64,000 nucleotides of DNA, from assembly GCA_965230535.1 (NCBI GenBank), contig OZ246010.1, positions 1,054,001 to 1,118,000 of the forward strand. The letters run 5' to 3'. The translations under genes and the position numbers were made by a program. The notes under the pieces are model-generated. The model saw nothing but the letters and a program-made list of their open reading frames with translations, had not been told where the DNA came from and searched no databases. Below, in pieces: positions 27,713 through 35,533 of the stretch; the first letter of the stretch is position 1, and every line of letters starts with the position of its first letter. The DNA is from JAUILH01 sp965230535. GTDB taxonomy: Bacteria; Bacteroidota; Bacteroidia; Flavobacteriales_D; JAUILH01.

Positions 27713-30700
27713 ATGAAAAAAACTATTTGGCTCACATTTATTATCTCATTTTTTACCATCTCCATCGCATGGACGCAATCACCGCAATTTAGCTGGGCAG
27801 TTTCAAGTTCAGGAACAAGCCAGGAATATGGTTTTACAATTGATACCGATAATAGTGGTAATGTCTATACCAGCGGACATTTTAAAGGCACCGCAGATTT
27901 CGATCCGGGACCAGGCAACACCAATTTTACAGCTGCTGCCAACCGAGATATATACATCCAAAAACTAGATCCATCCGGAAACTTTATATGGGCCAGCCAG
28001 TTAAGAGCCGATCTGCAAATTATCGCAAATGAAATGGTTGTCGACAATGCAGGCAACAGCTATACTACAGGGTATTTCCAAGGCACTGTTGACTTTGATC
28101 CGGGGCCAGGAGTAAGCAATCTTTCTTCCAGTTTTGCCAGTCAGTATGTGGTGAAACTAGACCCCAACGGAAATCTGGTTTGGGTAAGGGCACTCAGTAG
28201 TACCAACTCCACCTATGGTCAGAGCATTACTTTAAGTCAAGATCAGCAATTTGTCTATATAGGAGGACAATTCAGAGAAACCACAGATTTTGATCCAGGT
28301 CCGGGAACATTCAATATGGTTTCCACAGCAAACAATGATGGCTATGTGCAAAAACTGGATGCAGCTGGAAATTTTGTCTGGGCCGCACATGTCGCTAGCG
28401 GAACGGGTTGGAACTACTGTTACGACATGGCTGTAGATGCTAATGATGACATTATTTTAACGGGCAAATTCTCGAATACAGCAGATTTTGATCCGGGAGC
28501 AGGCACCTCAAACATGACTGCGAATTTTGGGTTCAACATGTACATAGAGAAACTCAATTCCTCAGGGAATCTTATTTGGGTTAAACAAATGGAATCTACA
28601 GGAAATGATCAACCTAACGCCATTTGCGTAGATGCACACGACAACATATACGTGACTGGTAATTTTGATGGAACTACGGATTTTGATCCCGGAAGTGGGT
28701 CGGCCAACCTCATTGGTGCCGGAGGCGATGATATTTTTATACAAAAACTAGATGCGAACGGGAATTATAAATGGGCCCACCAATTTGGTAACGCAAACAA
28801 CCAGGAAGGCATGGACATTAGCTCCCTGAATGATTACGTTTTCATTACCGGCTATTTTCAGGGAACTCTTGATTTCGATCCCGGAAGCGGAACAGCAACA
28901 TACACACCACCTTCTGTTTATCCGGATGGCTTCATCCTTAAGTTAGATACGCTTGGAGACTTTGAATGGGCAGGTACATTAAGCGGTCCGCAAGTAGATC
29001 AAGGAAACGATCTGGCTTTGGATAATGGAGATGTTTATGTGACCGGAGAATACCGACAAACCGTGGATTTTGATCCTGGCGCCGGCACTTTTAACCAGAC
29101 AAGTACAGCTGCACCAGATGCTTTCGTCTTGAAATTGAATCAATGTACTCCAAGCTCCTCAACAATAAACGAAACGGCCTGCGACAGCTATAGTTCTCCG
29201 GCCGGAAATACTTATACAAGTACTGGCACCTATGTAGATGTTATAACTAATGCGGGTGGTTGTGACAGTACGATTACGATAAACTTAACCATCAATAACT
29301 CTACAACAGGAACAGATGTTATTACTGCCTGCGATTCTTATACATGGATTGATGGGAATACATACAACGCTAGTAACAACTCGGCTACACATACACTTAC
29401 GAATTCAGTTGGGTGTGATTCTGTGGTAACTCTGAATCTAACGATCAATAACTCCACAACTGGGACAGATATCATTACTGCCTGTGATTCATATACGTGG
29501 ATCGATGGGAATACCTACAACGCTAGTAACAACTCGGTTACACATACACTTACGAATTCAGTTGGGTGTGATTCTGTGGTAACTCTGAATCTAACGATCA
29601 ATCATTCAACCACAGGAACAGATATTATTACTGCCTGCGATTCTTATACATGGATTGATGGGAATACATACAACGCTAGTAACAACTCGGTTACACATAC
29701 ACTTACGAATTCAGTTGGGTGTGATTCTGTGGTAACTCTGAATCTAACGATCAATCATTCAACCACAGGAACAGATATTATTACTGCCTGCGATTCTTAT
29801 ACATGGATTGATGGGAATACCTACAACGCTAGTAACAACTCGGTTACACATACACTTACGAATTCAGTTGGGTGTGATTCTGTGGTAACTCTGAATCTAA
29901 CGATCAATAACTCTACAACAGGAACGGATGTTATTACAGCTTGTGACTCCTATACATGGATTGATGGGAATACCTACAACGCTAGTAACAACTCAGCTAC
30001 TCATACTCTGACTAATGCAGCTGGGTGTGATTCAGTTGTGACATTGAATCTAACGATCAACCATTCTACAACAGGAACGGATGTTATCACTGCTTGCGAT
30101 TCTTATACATGGATAGATGGGAATACATACAACGCTAGTAACAACTCGGCTACGCATACGCTTACGAATTCAGTTGGTTGTGATTCAGTTGTGACCTTGA
30201 ATCTAACGATCAATCATTCAACCACAGGAACGGATGTTATTACAGCTTGTGATTCATATACGTGGATCGATGGAAATACCTACAACGCTAGTAACAACTC
30301 AGCTACACATACACTTACGAATTCAGTTGGGTGTGATTCAGTTGTGACCTTGAATCTAACGATCAACCATTCTACAACGGGAACGGATGTTATTACAGCT
30401 TGTGATTCTTATACATGGATTGATGGGAATACTTACAGCACAAGTAACAACTCGGCTACACACACGCTTACTAATGCAGTTGGATGTGATTCTGTGGTAA
30501 CTCTGAGTCTAACGATCAATCATTCAACTACTGGGACAGATATCATTACTGCCTGTGATTCATATACGTGGATCGATGGAAATACCTACAACGCTAGTAA
30601 CAACTCAGCTACACATACACTTACAAATGCCGTGGGGTGTGATTCAGTTGTGACTCTGAATCTAACGATCAATAACTCTACAACAGGAACAGATGTTATT

Positions 30701-31912
30701 ACGGCCTGTGATTCATATACGTGGATTGATGGAAATACCTACACAACTTCCAACAATACCGCAACGCACACTTTAAGCAATGCTAACGGATGTGACTCAT
30801 TAGTGACTTTGAATTTGACCATAAATCATTCTTCTGGCGGAACGGACGTAATCTCAGCCTGTACACCCTATACCTGGATAGATGGCATTACCTATTCCAC
30901 CAGCACGAACACACCTACCTTTACACTTAGTACAGTAAATGGGTGTGACTCCCTCGTGACGCTTGACCTTACCATCTCAAGTTCAATTAACATCACAGAC
31001 ACTCAAACCGGATGCGATTCTTTAGTATGGGCAGAAAACGGGGTTACTTATTATGCCAGTACAAACACACCTTTTGTCACCTACACAGCTGTAAGTGGGT
31101 GTGACAGCATCATCACACTGGATCTAACGATTAACCACTCCAGCACAGGAACAGATATGATTACCGCTTGTGATTCATTTATCTGGATAGACGGGAATAC
31201 CTATACGACTTCAAACAACGTAGCTACACATGTTCTGACCAATGCTGTGGGATGCGACTCTTTAGTCACTCTAGACCTTACCATTCTGCAAAGTTCAAGT
31301 TCCACACTTATGGAAGTGGCTTGTGGATCATATATTTCACCTGCCGGAAACACCTATACTACCTCAGGGACATATATAGAAACCATACTTAATGCAGTTG
31401 GTTGTGACAGTACAATTACCATTGAATTGACCATTGAAAATGTTGACACCTCAGTGAGCGTGGTAGATCCTATAACACTCATGTCGAATGATACCGGAGG
31501 GATGTACCAATGGTTGGATTGCGACAACGGATACGCTATTATTCCCGGAGCTACCGGTCAAACGTTCAGTGCCTCCAGCAACGGTAATTATGCGGTTCAG
31601 GTATCGAGCGGTTCATGTATAGATACGTCTTTGTGCTTCCCAATTACTTCTGTAGGACTATATGAGAAGACGATTATAAATACGAAAGTCTATCCAATTC
31701 CGACTACAGGAGATCTCAACATAGAACTGGATCAAATATGTTCTTCAGTTCATGCCAGACTTTACAATGCTTCCGGACAACTCATTGAATCTTTTGTATT
31801 TCAACAAGCTCAATACTTTAAGATCAACATGGAACATGAAAGAGGTCTTTATTTTCTAGAGCTCACGATAGAAGGTCAACGACCAAAACGAGTACAGGTC
31901 ATCAAATTGTAG
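27713..31912 (+). CDS. Giant T9SS-secreted repeat adhesin with SBBP propeller
   Basis: 1399 residues: signal peptide (1-21); seven SBBP-type beta-propeller units (22-480), each with the DFDPG(P/A/S)G signature and a G-N-x-Y-x-T-G-x-F strand; then about fifteen 51-residue repeats (480-1242) with the core TACDSYTWIDGNTY and GCDSVVTLNLTIN; then a linker and a T9SS type A sorting domain (1312-1399: VYPIPTTGDLNIELD, ERGLYFLELTIEG). Expected at the cell surface as an adhesin or structural protein. Each repeat contains two cysteines that could form a disulphide. It follows the TPR-HTH regulator at 25889 and has its own promoter with a candidate operator. A complex hairpin terminator follows at 31933. 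Confidence 0.9.
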   Translation: MKKTIWLTFIISFFTISIAWTQSPQFSWAVSSSGTSQEYGFTIDTDNSGNVYTSGHFKGTADFDPGPGNTNFTAAANRDIYIQKLDPSGNFIWASQLRADLQIIANEMVVDNAGNSYTTGYFQGTVDFDPGPGVSNLSSSFASQYVVKLDPNGNLVWVRALSSTNSTYGQSITLSQDQQFVYIGGQFRETTDFDPGPGTFNMVSTANNDGYVQKLDAAGNFVWAAHVASGTGWNYCYDMAVDANDDIILTGKFSNTADFDPGAGTSNMTANFGFNMYIEKLNSSGNLIWVKQMESTGNDQPNAICVDAHDNIYVTGNFDGTTDFDPGSGSANLIGAGGDDIFIQKLDANGNYKWAHQFGNANNQEGMDISSLNDYVFITGYFQGTLDFDPGSGTATYTPPSVYPDGFILKLDTLGDFEWAGTLSGPQVDQGNDLALDNGDVYVTGEYRQTVDFDPGAGTFNQTSTAAPDAFVLKLNQCTPSSSTINETACDSYSSPAGNTYTSTGTYVDVITNAGGCDSTITINLTINNSTTGTDVITACDSYTWIDGNTYNASNNSATHTLTNSVGCDSVVTLNLTINNSTTGTDIITACDSYTWIDGNTYNASNNSVTHTLTNSVGCDSVVTLNLTINHSTTGTDIITACDSYTWIDGNTYNASNNSVTHTLTNSVGCDSVVTLNLTINHSTTGTDIITACDSYTWIDGNTYNASNNSVTHTLTNSVGCDSVVTLNLTINNSTTGTDVITACDSYTWIDGNTYNASNNSATHTLTNAAGCDSVVTLNLTINHSTTGTDVITACDSYTWIDGNTYNASNNSATHTLTNSVGCDSVVTLNLTINHSTTGTDVITACDSYTWIDGNTYNASNNSATHTLTNSVGCDSVVTLNLTINHSTTGTDVITACDSYTWIDGNTYSTSNNSATHTLTNAVGCDSVVTLSLTINHSTTGTDIITACDSYTWIDGNTYNASNNSATHTLTNAVGCDSVVTLNLTINNSTTGTDVITACDSYTWIDGNTYTTSNNTATHTLSNANGCDSLVTLNLTINHSSGGTDVISACTPYTWIDGITYSTSTNTPTFTLSTVNGCDSLVTLDLTISSSINITDTQTGCDSLVWAENGVTYYASTNTPFVTYTAVSGCDSIITLDLTINHSSTGTDMITACDSFIWIDGNTYTTSNNVATHVLTNAVGCDSLVTLDLTILQSSSSTLMEVACGSYISPAGNTYTTSGTYIETILNAVGCDSTITIELTIENVDTSVSVVDPITLMSNDTGGMYQWLDCDNGYAIIPGATGQTFSASSNGNYAVQVSSGSCIDTSLCFPITSVGLYEKTIINTKVYPIPTTGDLNIELDQICSSVHARLYNASGQLIESFVFQQAQYFKINMEHERGLYFLELTIEGQRPKRVQVIKL
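29152..31440 (+). repeat. About fifteen tandem 153-bp coding repeats, the central ones nearly identical
   Basis: The period is 153 bp (51 codons). Units from about 29300 to 30830 are close to identical even at wobble positions, with long shared blocks such as AACGCTAGTAACAACTCGG. The first unit and those after 30830 are diverged at DNA level. The pattern indicates recent unequal crossing-over or gene conversion in the centre of the array, so copy number is likely to vary between strains. Confidence 0.92.
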
Positions 31913-31932
31913 TTTGCTTAGTTAACAATTAA

Positions 31933-32012
31933 GAGAGATTCGGTTCTAAACCAGGCATTTGATTGAGGCAGCCTCTCAAGTATTTGGACGACAGAACCTG
32001 TCTCTCTTTTTC
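31933..32012 (+). terminator. Two-part hairpin terminator after the adhesin gene
   Basis: GAGAGA (31933-31938) and GGTTCT (31942-31947) pair with AGAACC (31993-31998) and TCTCTC (32001-32006), enclosing a second small hairpin around GAGGCAGCCTC, followed by a run of T. It is 20 bases downstream of the adhesin stop. Confidence 0.6.
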
Positions 32013-32041
32013 TTGTTTTAGAGTTAAAAAATCAAATCAAA

Positions 32042-32072
32042 TTTGTTTAGTTAGGATTCCTTACTATATTTG
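32042..32072 (+). promoter_or_regulatory. Consensus promoter TTTG-N19-TATATTTG with embedded palindrome
   Basis: TTTG at 32042-32045 and TATATTTG at 32065-32072 are separated by 19 bases, an exact match to the Bacteroidota promoter. The imperfect palindrome TTAGGATTCCTTA (32051-32063) fills the spacer, and its 12-mer GTTAGGATTCCT is repeated at 32360-32371 in front of the MarR gene, so it is a likely repressor operator. Confidence 0.75.
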
Positions 32073-32108
32073 AAACGGTAATAATGCCAAATAACTAATA
32101 CTCAAAAA

Positions 32109-32342
32109 ATGACTAAATCAATTTTTTATCATGCCGGATGCTCTGTTTGTGTGAGCGCAGAGCAAGACATTGTCAATTTAATCGGTGAAGCCAACGTTGA
32201 AATCATCAATATTGGAGAAAATCGAGGACAAATAGCTGAAGCGGAAAAAGCAGGCGTAAAATCTGTACCTGCCTTACTCACTCCTAATGGGCACGTACTC
32301 CACATCAACTTTGGTGCATCCATGGCTGATGTAAAAGGTTAA
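32109..32342 (+). CDS. Small thioredoxin/glutaredoxin-like protein with CSVC motif
   Basis: 77 residues, MTKSIFYHAGCSVCVSAEQDI at the start: a beta strand followed by a CxxC motif (C11 and C14) at the head of a helix, as in glutaredoxin and thioredoxin folds. SVPALLTPNGHVLHINFG at about 52-69 contains the cis-proline (VP) loop and the following strands. It is shorter than full thioredoxin (about 105) and close to glutaredoxin size. Expected activity is thiol-disulphide exchange in the cytoplasm. It has a full consensus promoter with an embedded palindrome and is followed by a hairpin and the MarR gene, pointing to a redox-responsive unit. Confidence 0.8.
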   Translation: MTKSIFYHAGCSVCVSAEQDIVNLIGEANVEIINIGENRGQIAEAEKAGVKSVPALLTPNGHVLHINFGASMADVKG

Positions 32343-32346
32343 AAAA

Positions 32347-32378
32347 TTTGCCTCACAAAGTTAGGATTCCTAATTTTG
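32347..32378 (+). promoter_or_regulatory. Consensus promoter TTTG-N20-TAATTTTG of the MarR gene, overlapping a palindrome
   Basis: TTTG (32347-32350) and TAATTTTG (32371-32378) are 20 bases apart. The perfect palindrome TTAGGA-T-TCCTAA (32361-32373) overlaps the spacer and the -7 box. The same 12-mer occupies the spacer of the promoter at 32042, so both genes are probably controlled by the same regulator, most simply the MarR protein itself. Confidence 0.65.
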
Positions 32379-32390
32379 TGAGGCTGTTTT
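32350..32390 (+). terminator. 35-base near-perfect inverted repeat, terminator-like
   Basis: GCCTCACAAA (32350-32359) pairs with TTTGTGAGGC (32375-32384) and TTAGGA with TCCTAA inside it. Only the central T and one G-T position are unpaired, and TGTTTTTC follows. It is 8 bases after the thioredoxin-like gene and looks like its terminator. It also contains the promoter and operator of the next gene, an unusual overlap of functions. Confidence 0.65.
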
Positions 32391-32432
32391 TCATTTTCAG
32401 ATGAATACTCAGGTCATAAATAATAAAACAAT

Positions 32433-33038
32433 ATGAAGTATTCTTCCTTTAATTTAAACGAACAAAACCAAAAAATTGAGAGCAGAATTGTAGTTGCATT
32501 GGAAAGAGTTTCAGAAGCTTTTCGTGTATTGCTTTGGAATGAAAGCAAGGAAAACTCACTTAGTCCCATCCAAATTCAAATTTTGATTTTTCTAAAATTC
32601 CACTCACCGGAAAAGTGTAAGGTGAGTTATCTGGCAGATGAATTTAATATGACCAAGGCCACGATCAGCGATAGCGTGAGAGTTCTGCTATCCAAAAACC
32701 TGCTTACCAAAGAAACCGATCCATCTGATACCCGGAGTTTTATGCTTTCTCTGACAAACGAAGGGGAAGAAATAGCCAAAAAGTCGTCGTTTTTTGCTTC
32801 ATCCATTGAAAAACCAATAGACAAACTGAGCGAAGAACAAAAAATCGTTATGCTAAACGGTTTGTTAAAACTAATTCATGACCTCAACAAATCTGGTATT
32901 ATCACCATTCAAAGAATGTGCTTTACCTGCTCTAACTATCAATTAAACAAAGGTGAGCATTATTGCAGTTTACTTGAAAACAAACTCGCCGATAATGAAT
33001 TGCGAGTAGATTGTCCGGAGCACCAAATGGCTAACTAA
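32433..33038 (+). CDS. MarR family regulator with C-terminal cysteine cluster
   Basis: 201 residues. Residues about 15-150 are a MarR winged helix domain (SYLADEFNMTKATISDSVRVLLSKNLLTKETDPSD is the helix-turn-helix and start of the wing). The last 45 residues carry RMCFTCSNY, then HYCSLLENKL and DCPEH, four cysteines and histidines arranged like a zinc or redox site that ordinary MarR proteins of about 145 residues lack. Thiol oxidation or metal binding at this tail could change DNA binding. The neighbouring thioredoxin-like gene and the shared palindromic 12-mer in both promoters support autoregulation and control of that gene. Ligand unknown. Confidence 0.85.
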   Translation: MKYSSFNLNEQNQKIESRIVVALERVSEAFRVLLWNESKENSLSPIQIQILIFLKFHSPEKCKVSYLADEFNMTKATISDSVRVLLSKNLLTKETDPSDTRSFMLSLTNEGEEIAKKSSFFASSIEKPIDKLSEEQKIVMLNGLLKLIHDLNKSGIITIQRMCFTCSNYQLNKGEHYCSLLENKLADNELRVDCPEHQMAN

Positions 33039-33125
33039 AAAGTCGTTTTTCAGTCCCCAAAAACCAATTGCTTTCCCATTGAAGAAAAATCAAAATGACG
33101 TATCTTGACGCAATATTTTGCGCTT

Positions 33126-34154
33126 ATGAAACACCTTAGTTACTATATATTGATCCTCCTTGCCATAAGTTTCTCCATGTGTGGGCAGGAAGCATCCGAG
33201 GACAAGGAAAGTCAGGCAGACACAGAAGAGAAAGTCGATAGCAAAAAAGCTGAAACTGAAGAATTACCGGAACCAGAAGCTCTGCCTGAAGCAGATGTGG
33301 AAATTCCCGAATCAGAAGAAACCGACAGCACCGTCATTTTTTATAACAACATGCTCAGGAAACTCTATCCGCAACGAGAGCTTACGGTATCGAACCAAAC
33401 ATATGAATTGGCTGTTCATCCCAACAGTGCAGAGGATATCGAAGGAGGTGGAATTTCCCGATCCTTTTATGAAGTACTCGAAGGCGGCTCTATTAGAGTG
33501 GGGTTAATTGCTTACGATGAAGACAACTACCATCAAAACGTTGATTATCCTTTTACCCTGGCAATGGCAATTTTGGAACCCGGGAATTTTATGGTTACGC
33601 CTTTTCTTGACCATGTAGAAGGCAGAACCGTACTGCGTATTTCTTCTAATGAAAGTGGACAGGCAGATATGGGACCTTATCACTACACTTATTTCCAATA
33701 CAGCGCCTATCTGGTTAACAGGTCACCTTTACACACCAGTGATTTTTTAAATGAACCTCCAAATCTTGATGGAGAAATTGGGAAGGGCATTGTTGAGAAA
33801 ATCAGCAACCATATTTATGGAGATTATACCGGAATGGCCTGTGAAGAGGCTGAACTGGAGAACTGTGTCCCTGGCTCCTATCAACTATCTCTGGTTGGAA
33901 ATGGCATCATAAAAATCCTACAATATACTGGTTATGAAACACACCTGTTTACTTGTATGGACAGCAAAGATCATTTAACCGTAGTTCCACTGGACTATCG
34001 TGCATTTGGTGGTGAAGATCCTATAGCAGAAAAGCTGGACCTTGAGAGCATTGATATTCCAATTCGCTGGGATAATATTGGAGACGAGCAAGATAATAGC
34101 CTGGAATTTCTGACAGGGACAAGGTTCTTACCTGCCGGAAGGTTTGTTAGATAA
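33126..34154 (+). CDS. Putative lipoprotein, function unknown
   Basis: 342 residues from the ATG at 33126. A hydrophobic signal segment ends in SFSMCGQ, where the Cys could be lipidated, followed by a low-complexity acidic linker rich in E, D, S and P (residues about 22-70), typical of Bacteroidota surface lipoproteins. The remaining 270 residues show no family I know. They are rich in Y and acidic residues and contain a possible disulphide pair (MACEEAELENCVPGSY). An upstream in-frame TTG at 33105 is rejected because it would bury the signal peptide. It is not obviously co-transcribed with the MarR gene. Confidence 0.6.
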   Translation: MKHLSYYILILLAISFSMCGQEASEDKESQADTEEKVDSKKAETEELPEPEALPEADVEIPESEETDSTVIFYNNMLRKLYPQRELTVSNQTYELAVHPNSAEDIEGGGISRSFYEVLEGGSIRVGLIAYDEDNYHQNVDYPFTLAMAILEPGNFMVTPFLDHVEGRTVLRISSNESGQADMGPYHYTYFQYSAYLVNRSPLHTSDFLNEPPNLDGEIGKGIVEKISNHIYGDYTGMACEEAELENCVPGSYQLSLVGNGIIKILQYTGYETHLFTCMDSKDHLTVVPLDYRAFGGEDPIAEKLDLESIDIPIRWDNIGDEQDNSLEFLTGTRFLPAGRFVR

Positions 34155-34250
34155 ACTACATGGAGAGAAAAGCATCATACAATATGGTGGTTGCGTTTTT
34201 AGTATCAGATTCTTCAGATCCATTATTTTTATGCCATCGAAAACTATTGT

Positions 34251-35411
34251 ATGAAACTAGTCGCTTTTCTTTTACTGATATCTTTTTTCTCTACAGCTCA
34301 GGAGACCATCCAACATGAATTTGAATCTGAAATTTTATCCGAAAATCGGAACATTACCATTCAACTTCCCGAATCTTATGGAAACTCAGAAAAGGCTTAT
34401 CCGGTTATCTACTCTCTGGATGGTGAGTACACCAAGTATACATTGAACGGTACACTCAACTATTATGCTTTTTGGAAAAAAATCCCCGAATGCATCATTG
34501 TGAGCGTTGATCAAAATTATATGGATACGGCTAACAACAGATACATGCGCTGGCTGGATTGCTCTTACAGCTGGAACTCTGGTTTCCCCAGAAACAAAGG
34601 CATCAAATTCAAAAAATTCATCTCTGAAGAACTGGTTTCTTTCATGGATAAATCTTATCGAACGACCAGTTTCAAAGCAATTATCGGTCATTCTTTCACA
34701 GCCAATTACATCAATTATTTTCTACTGGATAAAGCCCCGATTTTCAACGCCTATGTGGCCATCAGTCCGTACTATGCAAGTAACAGTCTCGATTCACTCA
34801 ATACTGTTGCAAAGCGTCTGGATAAACCGACTTTCTACTACGTGGCTAGCGGCGATAAGGACCTTTCTGGTCACATTAAATCAGTTAAAGAATTTGACAA
34901 ACAATTTTCGCAAGTAGACAATGAACATTTCGTTTACAAGTCGTTCGATATGGAGAACAATCAAGCCACCCACTCCACCATTGTCCCAATCGCTATGCCA
35001 GATGCCATGGCACATATTTTCTCTCTATACAGTCCAATTAGCGATGAGGAGTTTAAGCGAATTCTGAAAATAACTGACAAAGTAGACTATCTCAAAAAAA
35101 GATATGAAAGTATCCAATCGGTTTATGGCATTGAAATCCCCATCAGAGAAGAAGATTTAAATGCGATAGCTTATGCAGCTGCCAAGAAGAAACAATGGGA
35201 CCAGGTAAAGCAAATCGGAGAACTCAACATTGAACTTTATCCGGAAAGTTACTCTGGTTATTGGACCATGGGAGAATATTACGAAAAGACCAAAAACTAT
35301 GAGTCTTCTTTGAAGCAATTCGAAATTGGGTATAGCAAATTAGGGGAAGATGTCTCGAATAAATCCGATTTCCAAGAAGATATTGATCGTGTAAAAGCAA
35401 AATTAAAGTAA
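34251..35411 (+). CDS. Exported alpha/beta hydrolase, esterase D-like
   Basis: 386 residues: signal peptide (MKLVAFLLLISFFSTAQ), then a putative esterase domain (PF00756-type) at about 20-270. The strand RNITIQLPESY and loop YPVIYSLDGEY open the domain; GHSFTA at about 148-153 contains the nucleophile Ser; HSTIVPIAMPDAM near 240 supplies the probable catalytic His. C-terminal residues 270-386 are helical with a TPR-like unit (SYSGYWTMGEYYEKTKNYESSLKQ is split by insertions). Family members hydrolyse siderophore, carbohydrate or S-formylglutathione esters. The substrate cannot be set from sequence. The zinc receptor operon lies downstream. Confidence 0.8.
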   Translation: MKLVAFLLLISFFSTAQETIQHEFESEILSENRNITIQLPESYGNSEKAYPVIYSLDGEYTKYTLNGTLNYYAFWKKIPECIIVSVDQNYMDTANNRYMRWLDCSYSWNSGFPRNKGIKFKKFISEELVSFMDKSYRTTSFKAIIGHSFTANYINYFLLDKAPIFNAYVAISPYYASNSLDSLNTVAKRLDKPTFYYVASGDKDLSGHIKSVKEFDKQFSQVDNEHFVYKSFDMENNQATHSTIVPIAMPDAMAHIFSLYSPISDEEFKRILKITDKVDYLKKRYESIQSVYGIEIPIREEDLNAIAYAAAKKKQWDQVKQIGELNIELYPESYSGYWTMGEYYEKTKNYESSLKQFEIGYSKLGEDVSNKSDFQEDIDRVKAKLK

Positions 35412-35476
35412 GAATTCTTCCCTCTCCTTTGATTTAAGCACATTCTAAGACAGAGTGATTCACTAAATTTTGTTTT

Positions 35477-35530
35477 TGCAATCTTGTTGCATTAATGATT
35501 TTATCACTACATTTGCAACGCGATTGCAAA
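35477..35530 (+). promoter_or_regulatory. Promoter with two TGCAA-N5-TTGCA palindromes, candidate Zur boxes
   Basis: TGCAATCTTGTTGCA (35477-35491) and TGCAACGCGATTGCA (35514-35528) are two 15-bp inverted repeats with identical arms, 37 bp centre to centre. The promoter TTG-N18-TACATTTG (35487-35489 and 35508-35515) threads between them: the first site covers the -33 box and the second overlaps the end of the -7 box. This placement is ideal for a repressor. The two sites are also roughly inverted copies of each other. Confidence 0.7.
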
Positions 35531-35533
35531 AAC

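Noticed and set aside
29300..30830. Regular repeats that might suggest a CRISPR array
   Set aside because: The period is 153 bp, in frame, with no unique spacers, and it encodes a surface-protein repeat.
34287..34296. Another TCTCTACAG-like sequence near the esterase start
   Set aside because: It is a single copy inside the signal-peptide coding sequence without a partner at 11 bp, so it is likely to be chance.
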